From: Luteimonas gilva
Lineage (GTDB): Bacteria > Pseudomonadota > Gammaproteobacteria > Xanthomonadales > Xanthomonadaceae
Reading direction: 5' to 3'
Assembly: GCF_005239095.1 (NCBI RefSeq)
Contig: NZ_SZUA01000003.1
Span: 642,200-706,199, forward strand
Length of the DNA stretch: 64,000 bases
In this document: piece by piece, positions 55,569 to 64,000 of the stretch
Numbering within the stretch: position 1 is the stretch's first letter
How the letters are laid out: every line of letters starts with the position of its first letter
The notes under the pieces: generated by a model
Databases searched by the model: none
What the model was told of the DNA's origin: nothing
The model's input: the letters and a program-made list of their open reading frames with translations, nothing else
Program-made: the position numbers and the translations under genes

Positions 55569-56664
55569 TGCAGCATTGATTGTATTGATCGGCACCAAGG
55601 CCCAGTTCATCAAGACTGCGCCGGTGCTGCGCGAACTCGACGTGCAAAAGGTCCCATACCGTTTGGTATACACGGGCCAACACAGCGAAACGTTCGAAGC
55701 GTTGGAGGCTTGCTTCGGTACCAGGCCTCCCGACGAGGTGCTCGTACCCGATACCGAAGCGGCCACCAAATCGGCGCTGCTAGGATGGTCGGCGCGCTTC
55801 TGGCGCGCGGTCGCTGCCCGCGCAAGAAGCGAGGAATGGCGCGGCTGCCGCATCGGAGTGGTCCACGGGGACACGATGTCCACGCTGTTCGGCGCAATGG
55901 CTACTCGGTATTGCGGCGGGCGCGTCGCTCACATCGAGGCAGGTTTACGTTCGCCGAAGCTGATGGATCCGTTTCCGGAAGAAATCATCCGGCGCTGTGT
56001 CTCTCGTTTGTCGAAGTTGCATTTCGCGCCGGATTCCACGGCGGCAGCGAACCTCGCCCATGTTCGTGGCAAGGTGATCGACACGGGCGGCAACACTTTG
56101 CGTGACGCCTTGCGGCTCGCCCTGGCGGCCGTTGAGCCCGGCATGAGCGAAGGAGGCATAGGGGGTTATGGCGTCGTGTCGATCCATCGCAACGAGAACC
56201 TGTCCAATGCGGGGGATTTCGACTTGCTGATGGGGGAAGTGGTTAGAGCATCCGCTGTAATGCCGTTGAAATTCGTGCTGCATCCGGCGACTCGGGCGCG
56301 ACTGCGGACGACGGGATGGATGGATAGGCTGCGGCTCAACCAAGGCCTGGAACTGATGGAGCGCATGAATTACCCGGATTTCGTGCGTTTGCTCGTGGGA
56401 AGCAGCTGTTTGCTTACCGACGGAGGCAGCAACCAGGAGGAGGCCGCAATGCTCGGCCTGCCGACCTTATTGCTGCGGCGTGCGACCGAGCGGCCCGACG
56501 GTCTGGGCGGGAATGTCGTCTTGTCCGGATTGCAGCCTCGTATCATCCGCGATTTCGTGGAGAACAACGCGCACCGCCGGTGGACCTTGCAAGCCATCGG
56601 AACAGATTCGCCCTCCGCGGCTATTGTGCGCGTATTGAGGAGCGAGATGCATGCGTCGGGCTGA
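55561..56664 (+). CDS. UDP-N-acetylglucosamine 2-epimerase (WecB-like)
   Basis: A 367-residue member of the non-hydrolysing UDP-GlcNAc 2-epimerase family, which would supply UDP-ManNAc or a related 2-epimer. It shows VLIGTKAQFIKTAPVLREL, VHGDTMSTLFGAMATRY, VAHIEAGLRSPKLMDPFPEE, NRRC-type position IIRRCVSRLSKLHFAPD, DTGGNTLRDAL, and the nucleotide-binding LLTDGGSNQEEAAMLGLPTL. GTG 55561 overlaps the preceding glycosyltransferase by eight bases. The overlap with the next gene is 14 bases. Residues differ enough from WecB that another UDP-sugar may be the substrate. Confidence 0.85.
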   Translation: MTDAALIVLIGTKAQFIKTAPVLRELDVQKVPYRLVYTGQHSETFEALEACFGTRPPDEVLVPDTEAATKSALLGWSARFWRAVAARARSEEWRGCRIGVVHGDTMSTLFGAMATRYCGGRVAHIEAGLRSPKLMDPFPEEIIRRCVSRLSKLHFAPDSTAAANLAHVRGKVIDTGGNTLRDALRLALAAVEPGMSEGGIGGYGVVSIHRNENLSNAGDFDLLMGEVVRASAVMPLKFVLHPATRARLRTTGWMDRLRLNQGLELMERMNYPDFVRLLVGSSCLLTDGGSNQEEAAMLGLPTLLLRRATERPDGLGGNVVLSGLQPRIIRDFVENNAHRRWTLQAIGTDSPSAAIVRVLRSEMHASG

Positions 56665-57571
56665 CGGCATACGGCCGCTAGCGTTGCGAGTATTTTTGTG
56701 GCTAGGCCTAGCCCTCTGTGCCGTCGCGGCGGCGAAATACTGGGAACAGTCCCGAGCGATCGTTCTCGCGTTGGGAATGGAGGGCGTGACTGCGGTCGTC
56801 GCCGTTCTGTTGCTGATCTGGTTCCTTTCCGTAGTCGCTTGGCGGCAAGTGGTGCTGGCTTATAGCGGTGAGCGGATAGATCTCCTCGTTGCGGCGCGCC
56901 ATCTCGCATTGTTGTTGCTCGGGAAATACATTCCAGGCGGCGTATGGGGCTTTTTGGCCCGATTGGGGGATTCGGCATCGCGCCTGCCGGCCACGCAGAT
57001 GCTGGCGGCCGGTTTGGCCGAACAATGGATGTCGCTCTCGACGATTACGCTCGTTTCGCTGGTCGCCTTGGCTTCATTCGGGTGGCAAAGCGCATCGGTT
57101 TTCGTAGCGCTCGCGCTGGTGCCTATGGTCGTAGTCGTCACTTCGGCATGGATAGGCCCGATCGTGACGGTTTTCGGTCGCTTGCTGCCAGCGCGTTTTC
57201 GCGACGCGATCGGATCCATGGATGCCCGCGGATCCTTGCGCGTCGCGGCTTGCATTGCGTTGCTTCAGCAATCGTCGATACTCGCCTTGGTAGCCGGGGT
57301 GGCGATGAAGGCATTCGGCCTGGGATTCGCGGAGGGTGCCGCCGTCGCAGGTAGCTATGGCCTGGGCGTAGCCGCGGGTATCGCCGCGGTTTTCGCGCCC
57401 GGGGGCATTCTCGTTCGCGAAGGCGTATTCATAGCGCTGAGCAGCGCCGTCATGCCGCCCGCTCAGGCGACAGCACTTGCGGCCGCGATGAGGTTGGCTT
57501 TCACCGCTTCCGATTTGGCGGTCGGAGGGTTGACCGCATCTTGGAAAGCAAGGAGGAGCGAGCATGTTTAG
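56651..57571 (+). CDS. Flippase-like multi-span membrane protein (LPG-synthase TM domain type)
   Basis: A 306-residue integral membrane protein with about eight hydrophobic segments, resembling the lysylphosphatidylglycerol synthetase N-terminal/UPF0104 domain, often called flippase-like and found near glycosyltransferases. Typical features are the motif LLGKYIPGGVWGFLARLGDS near residue 85 and FAPGGILVREGVFIALSS near residue 255. It may move a lipid-linked sugar across the membrane or hold an enzyme complex; no direct evidence. Overlaps the epimerase gene (14 bases) and the methyltransferase gene (8 bases). Confidence 0.75.
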   Translation: MRRADGIRPLALRVFLWLGLALCAVAAAKYWEQSRAIVLALGMEGVTAVVAVLLLIWFLSVVAWRQVVLAYSGERIDLLVAARHLALLLLGKYIPGGVWGFLARLGDSASRLPATQMLAAGLAEQWMSLSTITLVSLVALASFGWQSASVFVALALVPMVVVVTSAWIGPIVTVFGRLLPARFRDAIGSMDARGSLRVAACIALLQQSSILALVAGVAMKAFGLGFAEGAAVAGSYGLGVAAGIAAVFAPGGILVREGVFIALSSAVMPPAQATALAAAMRLAFTASDLAVGGLTASWKARRSEHV

Positions 57572-58205
57572 CGTGCTTCGGACCGCTTGGGCCCGCTGGT
57601 CGGCATTGTTGAGATTCAGCGATTCGCAGGAATATTGGCGGCAGAGATACCGCCGCGGCGGCGATTCCGGCGCGGGATCTTCGGGCGTGCCGGCGGAGTA
57701 CAAAGCCGGCGTATTGAATGCTTTCGTAGCAAGACATTCGGTGTCGTCGGTCATCGAATTCGGCAGCGGCGACGGCCGCCAGTTGGAGCGGGCCGCGTAC
57801 CCCCGCTATCTCGGCGTTGACATCAGCCGGGACGCGGTCCAGGCGTGTTCGCGACGTTTTGCGGGCGATCCTAGCAAGCGCTTCGTCGTGCTTGATGAGT
57901 ACGGCGGCCAGCGAGCGGATTTGGCGCTCTCGCTGGATGTGGTGTTCCATTTGGTCGAGGACGACGTATACGACGATTATCTGGGCCGTTTGTTCGCCGC
58001 CGCCGAACGTTACGTGATCATCTATTCGACCGACGAAAACCGTTCCGGAGCCATGAAGCATGTGAGGGATCGGAAGGTTACGGAAGATGTCGCCTTGCGC
58101 TTCCCGGGGTTCGCGAGGATGACGGAAGAAGAATCGTCGTCGCCGCCGCCGGTCGAATTCAACCGGGGTCTGGCGACGACTTTTTTCTTTTACGAGCGAC
58201 GCGAG

Positions 58206-58631
<426 letters not shown>

Positions 58632-58678
58632 CTCCCTTCCCCTGTCGGTCACGGCCAAAAATCCTGCTATTCAGCCAG

Positions 58679-58693
58679 GCAAGATTCGTGCCT
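58679..58693 (-). promoter_or_regulatory. RpoN (sigma-54) promoter of the first pilin gene
   Basis: On the minus strand: AGGCACGAATCTTGCC, with GG and GC separated by exactly ten bases as required for -24/-12 elements. It overlaps the stop codon of the membrane protein gene and puts the start of transcription about 37 bases before the pilin ATG. Confidence 0.7.
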
Positions 58694-60611
58694 AACGCGC
58701 CGGACTGCCGGTGGGGACGGGGCGGGCGGCGTTCCGCCGCAAAGCTTGGATTTGCCGGAGAACGTCGGTGTAGGTGCCCTTGCCGTTCGCTGCGTTGACT
58801 TGGGCGATCAGGGCATCGAGTTCCGGCGAGGCGTCGCCGGAAGCTGCCAGCAACTGGGCCAAGTTCGCTTTGTATTGCGCATCGTTTGGCGCCAGCCGGA
58901 CGGCGTCGCGCATTACGCGAATGCCTAATTCATGATCGCGCATTATGTTGAAGGCGAAAGTTGCATACAGGGAGTGCACGATGGCCGAATCTGGATTCAC
59001 GGTTAGCGCAATGGCGAAGGTGTCGTAGAGGTCGCGATCTTCGAAATGGCATTCGTCCCTTTGGCGGCAGGCCAGGACTCCGTGCAGCGCGTTCAGGCCT
59101 TCGGGGCCGATCGCGCGTTCGCGGAACTTGCGCTGGAAGCTTCGCCAGATATCTTGCGGGACCGGCCGTCGCAAACGGCTGTCCATGATGATCAGCGCCT
59201 GCTCCGCGAGAGGCGAACTGCGCGGCAGGAAGGCCGCGTGCTCGAATTCTTTGTGGGCCAGGAACCACTGCGCCGAAGAGGGATCGCCACCGGACTGTTG
59301 CAACAGCAACCGGCCGAGTTCGAAGCCGGCGCGGGGCGAATCGGGATTGCGCGAGGCCAGGGCCGTCGCTAGGCGCATGGGCTCACCCCAAGTGCTCGCC
59401 TGAATGATGGATAGCGCCGCTAGACCCGCCAATGCTGCGGTCGCCAAAGTTCTGCGCGCGTCGGTATTCAAGCGCGCGCCGATCCGGGCGAATATCTGCG
59501 CGATGGCGATCAGGATACCCAGAAGCGCGAGATAGTTTCGGTGTTCGAACGCGAGCTCCAGCGGCACCACGTTGCTGGTGAGCGCATGGCCCACGAAGAA
59601 CCAACCGATGCCAAGCGCGTAAAGCGGCCAACGCCTGCGCAGTAAGAACGCGGAAGCGATCAGCGCCGCTAGCACGGCCAGCGATACGGCCGTAGCCGGC
59701 GGCGAGAACAGTCCGCCGGAGATGGGGAAGTTGTCGTAATAAAACAGCAGCGCGCCCGGCGTGGGCGCGACGATCTGACGGAGATACATCGTCAGGACCG
59801 GCGCCTGAGTCAGCAGGCGTTCGCCTAAGCCGAAATCACGTGCGGCGTAAGCGGCTCCCGAGGCGTAGTGTGGAAGCGCCCACCCGACGAACAGGATCAG
59901 CGCGACGGCGATGCCGGCCGCATACAGGCCGATCAGCGCCTTCGAACGTCCGGCGGAAACGCGGAAACGAAGGACGAAAATTTCCAGCAGTAATGCGTAG
60001 CCCGGCGCCAACAGCGCGGATTCCTTGAAACCCAATCCGAAGAGCACGGCCAGTCCTGCGGCCAGGAACCAGGGCAGGCTCGCGCGGCCTTCGATCTGCA
60101 GGCGGCGCGCGCGCAAGTAGGCCAGCAGCGCGAGCAGGGTGCCCATGGCCGCTCCGATCTCCATGCGCTGCACCACGTACAGCACAGTGGACGCCTGCAA
60201 GGGGTGCACGACCCAGGCGGTCGCTACCGCCCAGGCGGCGAAGCGTCCCAGACGTGCGTTTTCCACTGGCGCCAGCGCGAAGATGCGGGTGCACAGCGCC
60301 AGGACCAGGCAGCCGTTGATCAGGTGCATCCCAAGGTTGGTCCCCTTCAGCGCGAAGGCGTCCATCTGGGTGAAGTAATGGTTGAACGCGAAGCTCAGGA
60401 TCGCCAGCGGCCTGCCGCCGGCGCCGGCGAAGCCGTTCAACGCGGCCCGGCGCAATTCGTCCAGGCCCAGATGGGTCATTTTCCAGTCGGGGTCTTCGAC
60501 GAGGTTGGCGAAGTCGTCGAAAATGAAGCCGCCGTGCAGGCCGGCCCAATAGGCCAGCAGGCCGGCCGCCAGGAGCGCGATCGGCGCGCACCATTTCAAG
60601 TAGGGGTTCAC
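58692..60611 (-). CDS. GT-C-like multi-span membrane protein with TPR-like C-terminus; candidate pilin glycosyltransferase
   Basis: A 639-residue protein with about ten membrane segments in residues 1-430 and a soluble helical C-terminus of ~200 residues with TPR-like spacing (SPRAGFELGRLLLQQSG; LAPNDAQYKANLAQLLAASG). The N-terminus GLHGGFIFDDFANLVEDPDW has the acidic first-loop motif of GT-C transferases of the TMTC/DUF1736 kind, and FALKGTNLGMHLINGCLVLAL, VVHPLQASTVLYVVQRME and LAFEHRNYLALLGIL recur in that family. Such enzymes move sugars from lipid carriers to proteins on the outer face of the membrane. Standing between two pilin genes, it is a good candidate to glycosylate pilin; this is inference. 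A terminator separates it from the upstream pilin. Confidence 0.75.
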   Translation of the reverse strand: MNPYLKWCAPIALLAAGLLAYWAGLHGGFIFDDFANLVEDPDWKMTHLGLDELRRAALNGFAGAGGRPLAILSFAFNHYFTQMDAFALKGTNLGMHLINGCLVLALCTRIFALAPVENARLGRFAAWAVATAWVVHPLQASTVLYVVQRMEIGAAMGTLLALLAYLRARRLQIEGRASLPWFLAAGLAVLFGLGFKESALLAPGYALLLEIFVLRFRVSAGRSKALIGLYAAGIAVALILFVGWALPHYASGAAYAARDFGLGERLLTQAPVLTMYLRQIVAPTPGALLFYYDNFPISGGLFSPPATAVSLAVLAALIASAFLLRRRWPLYALGIGWFFVGHALTSNVVPLELAFEHRNYLALLGILIAIAQIFARIGARLNTDARRTLATAALAGLAALSIIQASTWGEPMRLATALASRNPDSPRAGFELGRLLLQQSGGDPSSAQWFLAHKEFEHAAFLPRSSPLAEQALIIMDSRLRRPVPQDIWRSFQRKFRERAIGPEGLNALHGVLACRQRDECHFEDRDLYDTFAIALTVNPDSAIVHSLYATFAFNIMRDHELGIRVMRDAVRLAPNDAQYKANLAQLLAASGDASPELDALIAQVNAANGKGTYTDVLRQIQALRRNAARPVPTGSPAR

Positions 60612-60625
60612 GTCTGGGATTCTGG

Positions 60626-60657
60626 CAAAAAGAAGGGGCCGCAGTGCGGCCCCTTCT
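60626..60657 (-). terminator. Intrinsic terminator of the second pilin gene
   Basis: Read on the minus strand: AGAAGGGGCCGC, loop ACT, GCGGCCCCTTCT, then TTTT. A perfect 12-bp stem 26 bases after the pilin stop, followed at once by the start of the membrane protein gene. Confidence 0.88.
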
Positions 60658-60682
60658 GCTTGCTTGCCGAAACCGGCCGGTA

Positions 60683-61108
60683 TTAGCGGCAGGAGCTCGG
60701 ACGATACTTCGAAGCCAGCGAGCCGCCGCAGGTCCAGGCGATGCTGCCGCCGCGATCAGCGGGGGTCAGCGTCAGGTTGCTGCTGCTGATCTTGGAGCTA
60801 GCCGACGAGGTTTGGAACTGCACGGTGATCTGGCCGTTGGCGCCAACGGCGGTCGACGAAACGTACTTACCGGTGATAGAGCCCGAGCCGGCGACGCCAG
60901 CGGCGCCGTTAGTGGTCGGCCACGCCGCATAGTTGGCATAGTACTCGGCCACGGCGGTCTTGACGCCCGAGGCCAGGCTCATGCCTTCCGACACCTGCGA
61001 GCGGGCAACGTAGTCCTGGTAAGCCGGCAGAGCGATGGCGGCCAGGATGGCGATGATCGCGACGACGATCATCAGTTCGATCAAGGTAAAGCCCTGTTCG
61101 TTCTTCAT
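60683..61108 (-). CDS. pilA: Type IV major pilin (second copy)
   Basis: Type IVa pilin of 141 residues with a short MKNEQG leader and the canonical helix [20 protein letters not shown] with Glu5. The C-terminal disulfide loop cysteines are in WTCGG and SSCR. It ends in PSSCR, a serine-rich C-terminus like that modified in some glycosylated pilins. It has its own RpoN promoter (61211-61226) and strong terminator, so it is probably the main, independently expressed pilin. Same length as the copy at 58206, from which it differs mostly in the middle and D-region. Confidence 0.96.
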   Translation of the reverse strand: MKNEQGFTLIELMIVVAIIAILAAIALPAYQDYVARSQVSEGMSLASGVKTAVAEYYANYAAWPTTNGAAGVAGSGSITGKYVSSTAVGANGQITVQFQTSSASSKISSSNLTLTPADRGGSIAWTCGGSLASKYRPSSCR

Positions 61109-61744
61109 GGATGTTTCCCCTAGGAGTGATAGCTATTCACGTGCCGCTGGAGGCCGACTGTTCCGGTCCGTGGGCAGCCGTGCGACACCGCACGTGCACC
61201 CGAATAATACGCAGAAGCCGTGCCAAACGGCGGTTTTGGCGGATGAGTGTCGCGAACTGTGACTTCAGACTCTAGTGGAGTGTTGGCTCGTTAACGAAGG
61301 CCGATGTCAGAAACTGACGCATGACGTCACATTTTGGTGCGGGGCTCGGGGTTAGGTCAGATTTGGCCTGCGTGTCGACGTTGAGCATTGGCTGCAAGCC
61401 TATTGGATGTTGTCCCCATCGGAGTGCCCTGACGCTAGCGGAGCCGACCGCAGTTTGACCGCCACTACTATCGTATCGATAGCGCATTCGCTGAGCAGCG
61501 CAGTCGTTGAGAGTGCGGAGATGGAAGGATGATACGCATCCTGCGCGAATGCGGGCTGCAATGTGGTGCAGAAGCACAGGTTGGTGCATCCACTTAGCGC
61601 CATATTTTGCGCGGTTGTTTTGTTTCAGAAATCGTCCTTACTAGGCGCCATGCGAATGCCAAGCTAGTCACGAAACCGAAGCTGTGCCTTTGATATGGTC
61701 GGCCGAGGCCCCGGTCGGCGGGCGCCTCAGGGATGGGGGTCGTC
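61109..61744. other. Spacer between pilA and the RHS gene
   Basis: This 636-base stretch has the pilA leader and RpoN promoter at its left end. From about 61260 to 61732 it is AT-richer than the average and I see no convincing gene, RNA or large repeat; frames of about 100 codons on the minus strand lack ribosome-binding sites and family features. It may be the left edge of the RHS acquisition. Confidence 0.5.
61211..61226 (-). promoter_or_regulatory. RpoN (sigma-54) promoter of the second pilin gene
   Basis: On the minus strand: TTGGCACGGCTTCTGC, with GG and GC exactly ten bases apart. The -24 half (TTGGCACG) is a perfect match and the -12 half differs by one base (CTGC for TTGC). Predicted leader about 90 bases. 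PilR/RpoN control of pilA is established in related bacteria. Confidence 0.82.
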
Positions 61745-63586
61745 ATGAGTCGGATTTCGCCTGCGGATTGCCGTCTGCAATCGCGCAAGAGTCTTTTCTC
61801 CGGAATTTTGCTTGCGTTCCTCCTCGCGTGCGGATGGCTGCTGGCTTCGGCGCCAGCGTTCGAGGTGAAGGCGCAGGCTACGGATTCGTATGCGCCGATA
61901 TTTAAATGGGCGGTCGACAATTGGTATCAAGGCAGACCGCAGTGGCACCGGCGGTGGTTTTCGACCTACCAGGCTTCCTATTCGGATTGGTTCTGGTACG
62001 GAGAGATAACTAATGGCCCTGAATTACCCTGCGGGCCTGGAGATGTGCGCAATTGGGTGTTTAACGAGTCTTATCTGGAGCCGGGCTACAACGGAAAAAT
62101 GGCGTCAGCAAACTATTTTCTCGTGGAATGCGATGGTTCCGGCTCGACTGGGCCATGGCCGTACAACTCATCTACTCGACATTGGACCTGCGGTGACGAT
62201 TATTGGCGAGAGCCTTGGTCTCCCTCGCTTCCAGAGGTTTGCGAGATTCAATTGGGTAAAGTGGATCCTTCGCAGAATAAGGGGCCGAAGTGCCCAACTT
62301 GTTTTGGCGATCCTATCAATCCAGGAGTCGGTAACAAATTCGAATACCGAGTCGAAGTGCCCGCTGTAGGGGCGTCGCCGTTGGAATTTGCTTGGACATA
62401 TAACAGCAAAGGGGCGTCCTCGGTCCACACGCCGGGCGACATGCTCGGCGCGATGCGTTCCACCGTCTTCTCGCGCGGAGTGGAAGTGGCCGAGCAGGGC
62501 GGTACACGGACCGCTTATGTCGGCAGGCCGGACGGCAACACGGTCAGATTCAACAGCAACGGGACCTCCTGGGTGCCTGTGGCGGAAGCGCACTACGAGC
62601 TCAACGAAGAGATAAGCGGTTGGCGGTTTTCTGATGCTTATGGCAACGAGGAGTATTTCGACACCGGCGGCAAACTGCTGAAGCTGACGAATCCAGACGG
62701 CAAGACGGTCGAGATCGCTTACGACTCTGCCGGCAAGATAGAGTCGGCGAGCGACGAGTACGGAAGAAGCCTGGCGTTCGTTTACGACGCGGACGGACGG
62801 CTCCAGCAACTTTCGACTCCGGATGGCCAGGTCTTGACCTTCAGTTACCAAGGGCTGTTCCTGTCCGAAGTCAATTATCCGGGCGGGCATGCCGTCTCCT
62901 ATCTTTACGACGAAAGCGCTCATGTAGGCAGTCCCTCGTCGGAGGGCGCTCTTACGGGCGTTTTGGAAGATGGGGTGCGCGTTTCGACGACGAAATACGA
63001 TAGCGATCGCAGGGCCTACGCCACGACCTTGGCCGGAGGCTTGGGCGCCGAGTCGGCCACATACGTGCCGTCCAACTACCACGATTTCGTATCGCGCGCC
63101 GACATTGCGCTGGCCAATGGCGCGAATCGCCGAATCGACTACGTCGCGTATCGCGGCCGCATCGTTCCGACTTCCATCATCGATAGCTGTTCGGGTTGCG
63201 TAACTTCCACGACCGCGTACACCTACGATCAGAACGGATACGTCCAAGCCAAACAAAAAGACGGCGCAATCACGAACTTCGCCATCGATAGTCTCGGCCG
63301 GGAAACGTCCCGAGAAGAAGGAATCGACGTGGCCAATCCGTCCGCAGGCGAGCTGCGTACTACTCAGACGGACTGGTCGTCTAGCCACGGCAAGCCTACC
63401 GAACGCCGCGTATATAGCGCCGCCGGCAATCTGACCGCCAAATCCACCTGGACCTACAACTCGCGCGGCCAGACGCTGACCTCAACCCAGACCAATCCAG
63501 CCACCTCCACCACCCGCACCACCACGACCACCTACTGCGAAGCGGCCGACCTCACCAACGGCACCTGCCCGCTGCTGGGCTGGTGA
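61745..63586 (+). CDS. Secreted RHS/YD-repeat protein, N-terminal part (frameshifted)
   Basis: A 613-residue N-terminal part of an RHS/YD-repeat protein. Signal peptide at about residues 15-43 (SLFSGILLAFLLACGWLLAS). Then a Trp/Cys-rich unique region to ~190 (GRPQWHRRWFSTYQ, CPTCFGDP), and from about residue 190 YD-type repeats: NPDGKTVEIAYDSAGKI, YGRSLAFVYDADGRLQQL, TPDGQVLTFSYQG. It stops at TGA 63584-63586, but the repeat region continues in another frame from 63580, so one base is missing or extra near 63577. The N-terminal third is lower in GC than the later repeats, as is usual for RHS genes. ATG 61745 is preferred (GGGGG upstream); 61733 is an alternative. No PAAR or VgrG gene is in view. 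The C-terminal, possibly toxic, tip is outside the window. Confidence 0.75.
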   Translation: MSRISPADCRLQSRKSLFSGILLAFLLACGWLLASAPAFEVKAQATDSYAPIFKWAVDNWYQGRPQWHRRWFSTYQASYSDWFWYGEITNGPELPCGPGDVRNWVFNESYLEPGYNGKMASANYFLVECDGSGSTGPWPYNSSTRHWTCGDDYWREPWSPSLPEVCEIQLGKVDPSQNKGPKCPTCFGDPINPGVGNKFEYRVEVPAVGASPLEFAWTYNSKGASSVHTPGDMLGAMRSTVFSRGVEVAEQGGTRTAYVGRPDGNTVRFNSNGTSWVPVAEAHYELNEEISGWRFSDAYGNEEYFDTGGKLLKLTNPDGKTVEIAYDSAGKIESASDEYGRSLAFVYDADGRLQQLSTPDGQVLTFSYQGLFLSEVNYPGGHAVSYLYDESAHVGSPSSEGALTGVLEDGVRVSTTKYDSDRRAYATTLAGGLGAESATYVPSNYHDFVSRADIALANGANRRIDYVAYRGRIVPTSIIDSCSGCVTSTTAYTYDQNGYVQAKQKDGAITNFAIDSLGRETSREEGIDVANPSAGELRTTQTDWSSSHGKPTERRVYSAAGNLTAKSTWTYNSRGQTLTSTQTNPATSTTRTTTTTYCEAADLTNGTCPLLGW

Positions 63587-64000
63587 CCTCGGTCAACGGC
63601 CCGCGCACGGACGTGAGCGACACCACCACCTACACCTACTACGCCAGCGACGACGCGGCGTGCGCGTCCGCGCCTACGACCTGTCCGCACCGCAAGGGCG
63701 ATCTGTGGAAGGTCACCGACGCGCTGGGCCGCATCAGTGAGACCCTGGCCTACGACGGCGCCGGCCGGGTGCTGTCGGTGAAAGATGCGAACAACGTCGT
63801 CACCGACTTCACCTACCACCCGCGCGGCTGGCTCACCGCCCGCAAGGTGCGCGGCACCAACAACGCCTCGGAAGCCGACGACCAGATCACCGCCATCGAG
63901 TATTGGCCCACCGGCCTGGTGAAGAAGGTCACCCAACCCGACGGCGCGTTCACGGCCTACACCTACGACGCCGCCCATCGCCTGACCGACATCGCCGACA
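63580..64000 (+). pseudogene. RHS-repeat protein continuation after frameshift (partial)
   Basis: From 63580 the other frame reads LVTSVNGPRTDVSDTTTYTY and on through YD repeats (GDLWKVTDALGRISETLAYD; VLSVKDANNVVTDFTY; YDAAHRLTDIAD) with no stop to the window end. It continues directly from GTCPLLG of the upstream frame, so the two pieces were one gene. Inserting one G in the GGG run near 63577 would restore the frame. This is either a true mutation, a slip-prone site or a sequencing error. GC content is high, as in RHS cores. Confidence 0.7.

Noticed and set aside
61272..61920. Two minus-strand frames of about 105 codons before the RHS gene
   Set aside because: No ribosome-binding sites, no recognisable domains, and the second overlaps the RHS signal peptide region.

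Overview
The window is chromosomal DNA from a high-GC gammaproteobacterium, most likely of the Xanthomonadaceae/Lysobacteraceae (Lysobacter-like). The evidence is the gene order nrdR-ribD-FMN riboswitch-ribE-ribB-ribH-nusB-thiL, a dcw cluster without murD, the pilB-pilC-pilD-coaE block, two pilins with RpoN-type promoters, an effector with a xanthomonad-type T4SS C-terminal domain, and abundant palindromic intergenic repeats. The genus is inferred from context, not proven.

Layout. 1-3643: 3' end of purL and two coupled glycosyltransferases. 3776-8147 (minus): pyrF, map, ettA and an LpxO-type lipid A hydroxylase. 8300-16361 (plus): glyA, nrdR, ribD, a methyltransferase, then an FMN riboswitch with a visible terminator ahead of ribE, ribB, ribH, nusB and thiL. 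16426-20544 (minus): SGNH hydrolase, GlcD-type FAD oxidase, yraN, lpoA. 20605-23088 (plus): rsmI, chrA and the RNase P RNA. 23326-39707: a small unknown gene, then mraZ to ftsZ in one tightly overlapped run. 39899-42829: an M48 metalloprotease and, on the minus strand, a putative toxic T4SS effector with its lipoprotein immunity partner, lying between ftsZ and lpxC. 43132-49962: lpxC, dciA, an M23 peptidase, secA and a Nudix-ThiE fusion. 50074-54589 (minus): coaE, pilD, pilC, pilB. 54717-58244 (plus): a four-gene glycan cassette. 58206-61108 (minus): two pilins flanking a GT-C-like membrane protein. 61745-64000: a secreted RHS-repeat protein with a frameshift, running off the window.

How the parts work together. 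The dcw genes are joined by 1-11 bp overlaps from mraZ to ftsA, with one main promoter (TTGACA, 17 bp, TAAGGT) followed by 10-bp-spaced candidate MraZ sites; only ftsZ has a longer leader (207 bp). The pil block supplies the motor ATPase, platform protein and prepilin peptidase for the two pilins downstream, and the glycan genes between them suggest pilin or surface glycosylation.

Most notable: (1) the effector/immunity pair at 41276-42829; (2) palindromic repeats that have entered reading frames, two in murF, one forming the start of the Nudix gene and one forming the end of ftsQ; (3) a candidate pilin-glycosylation locus with two RpoN promoters; (4) absence of murD from an otherwise complete dcw cluster; (5) the RHS frameshift. 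No tRNA, rRNA, insertion sequence or CRISPR array was seen.
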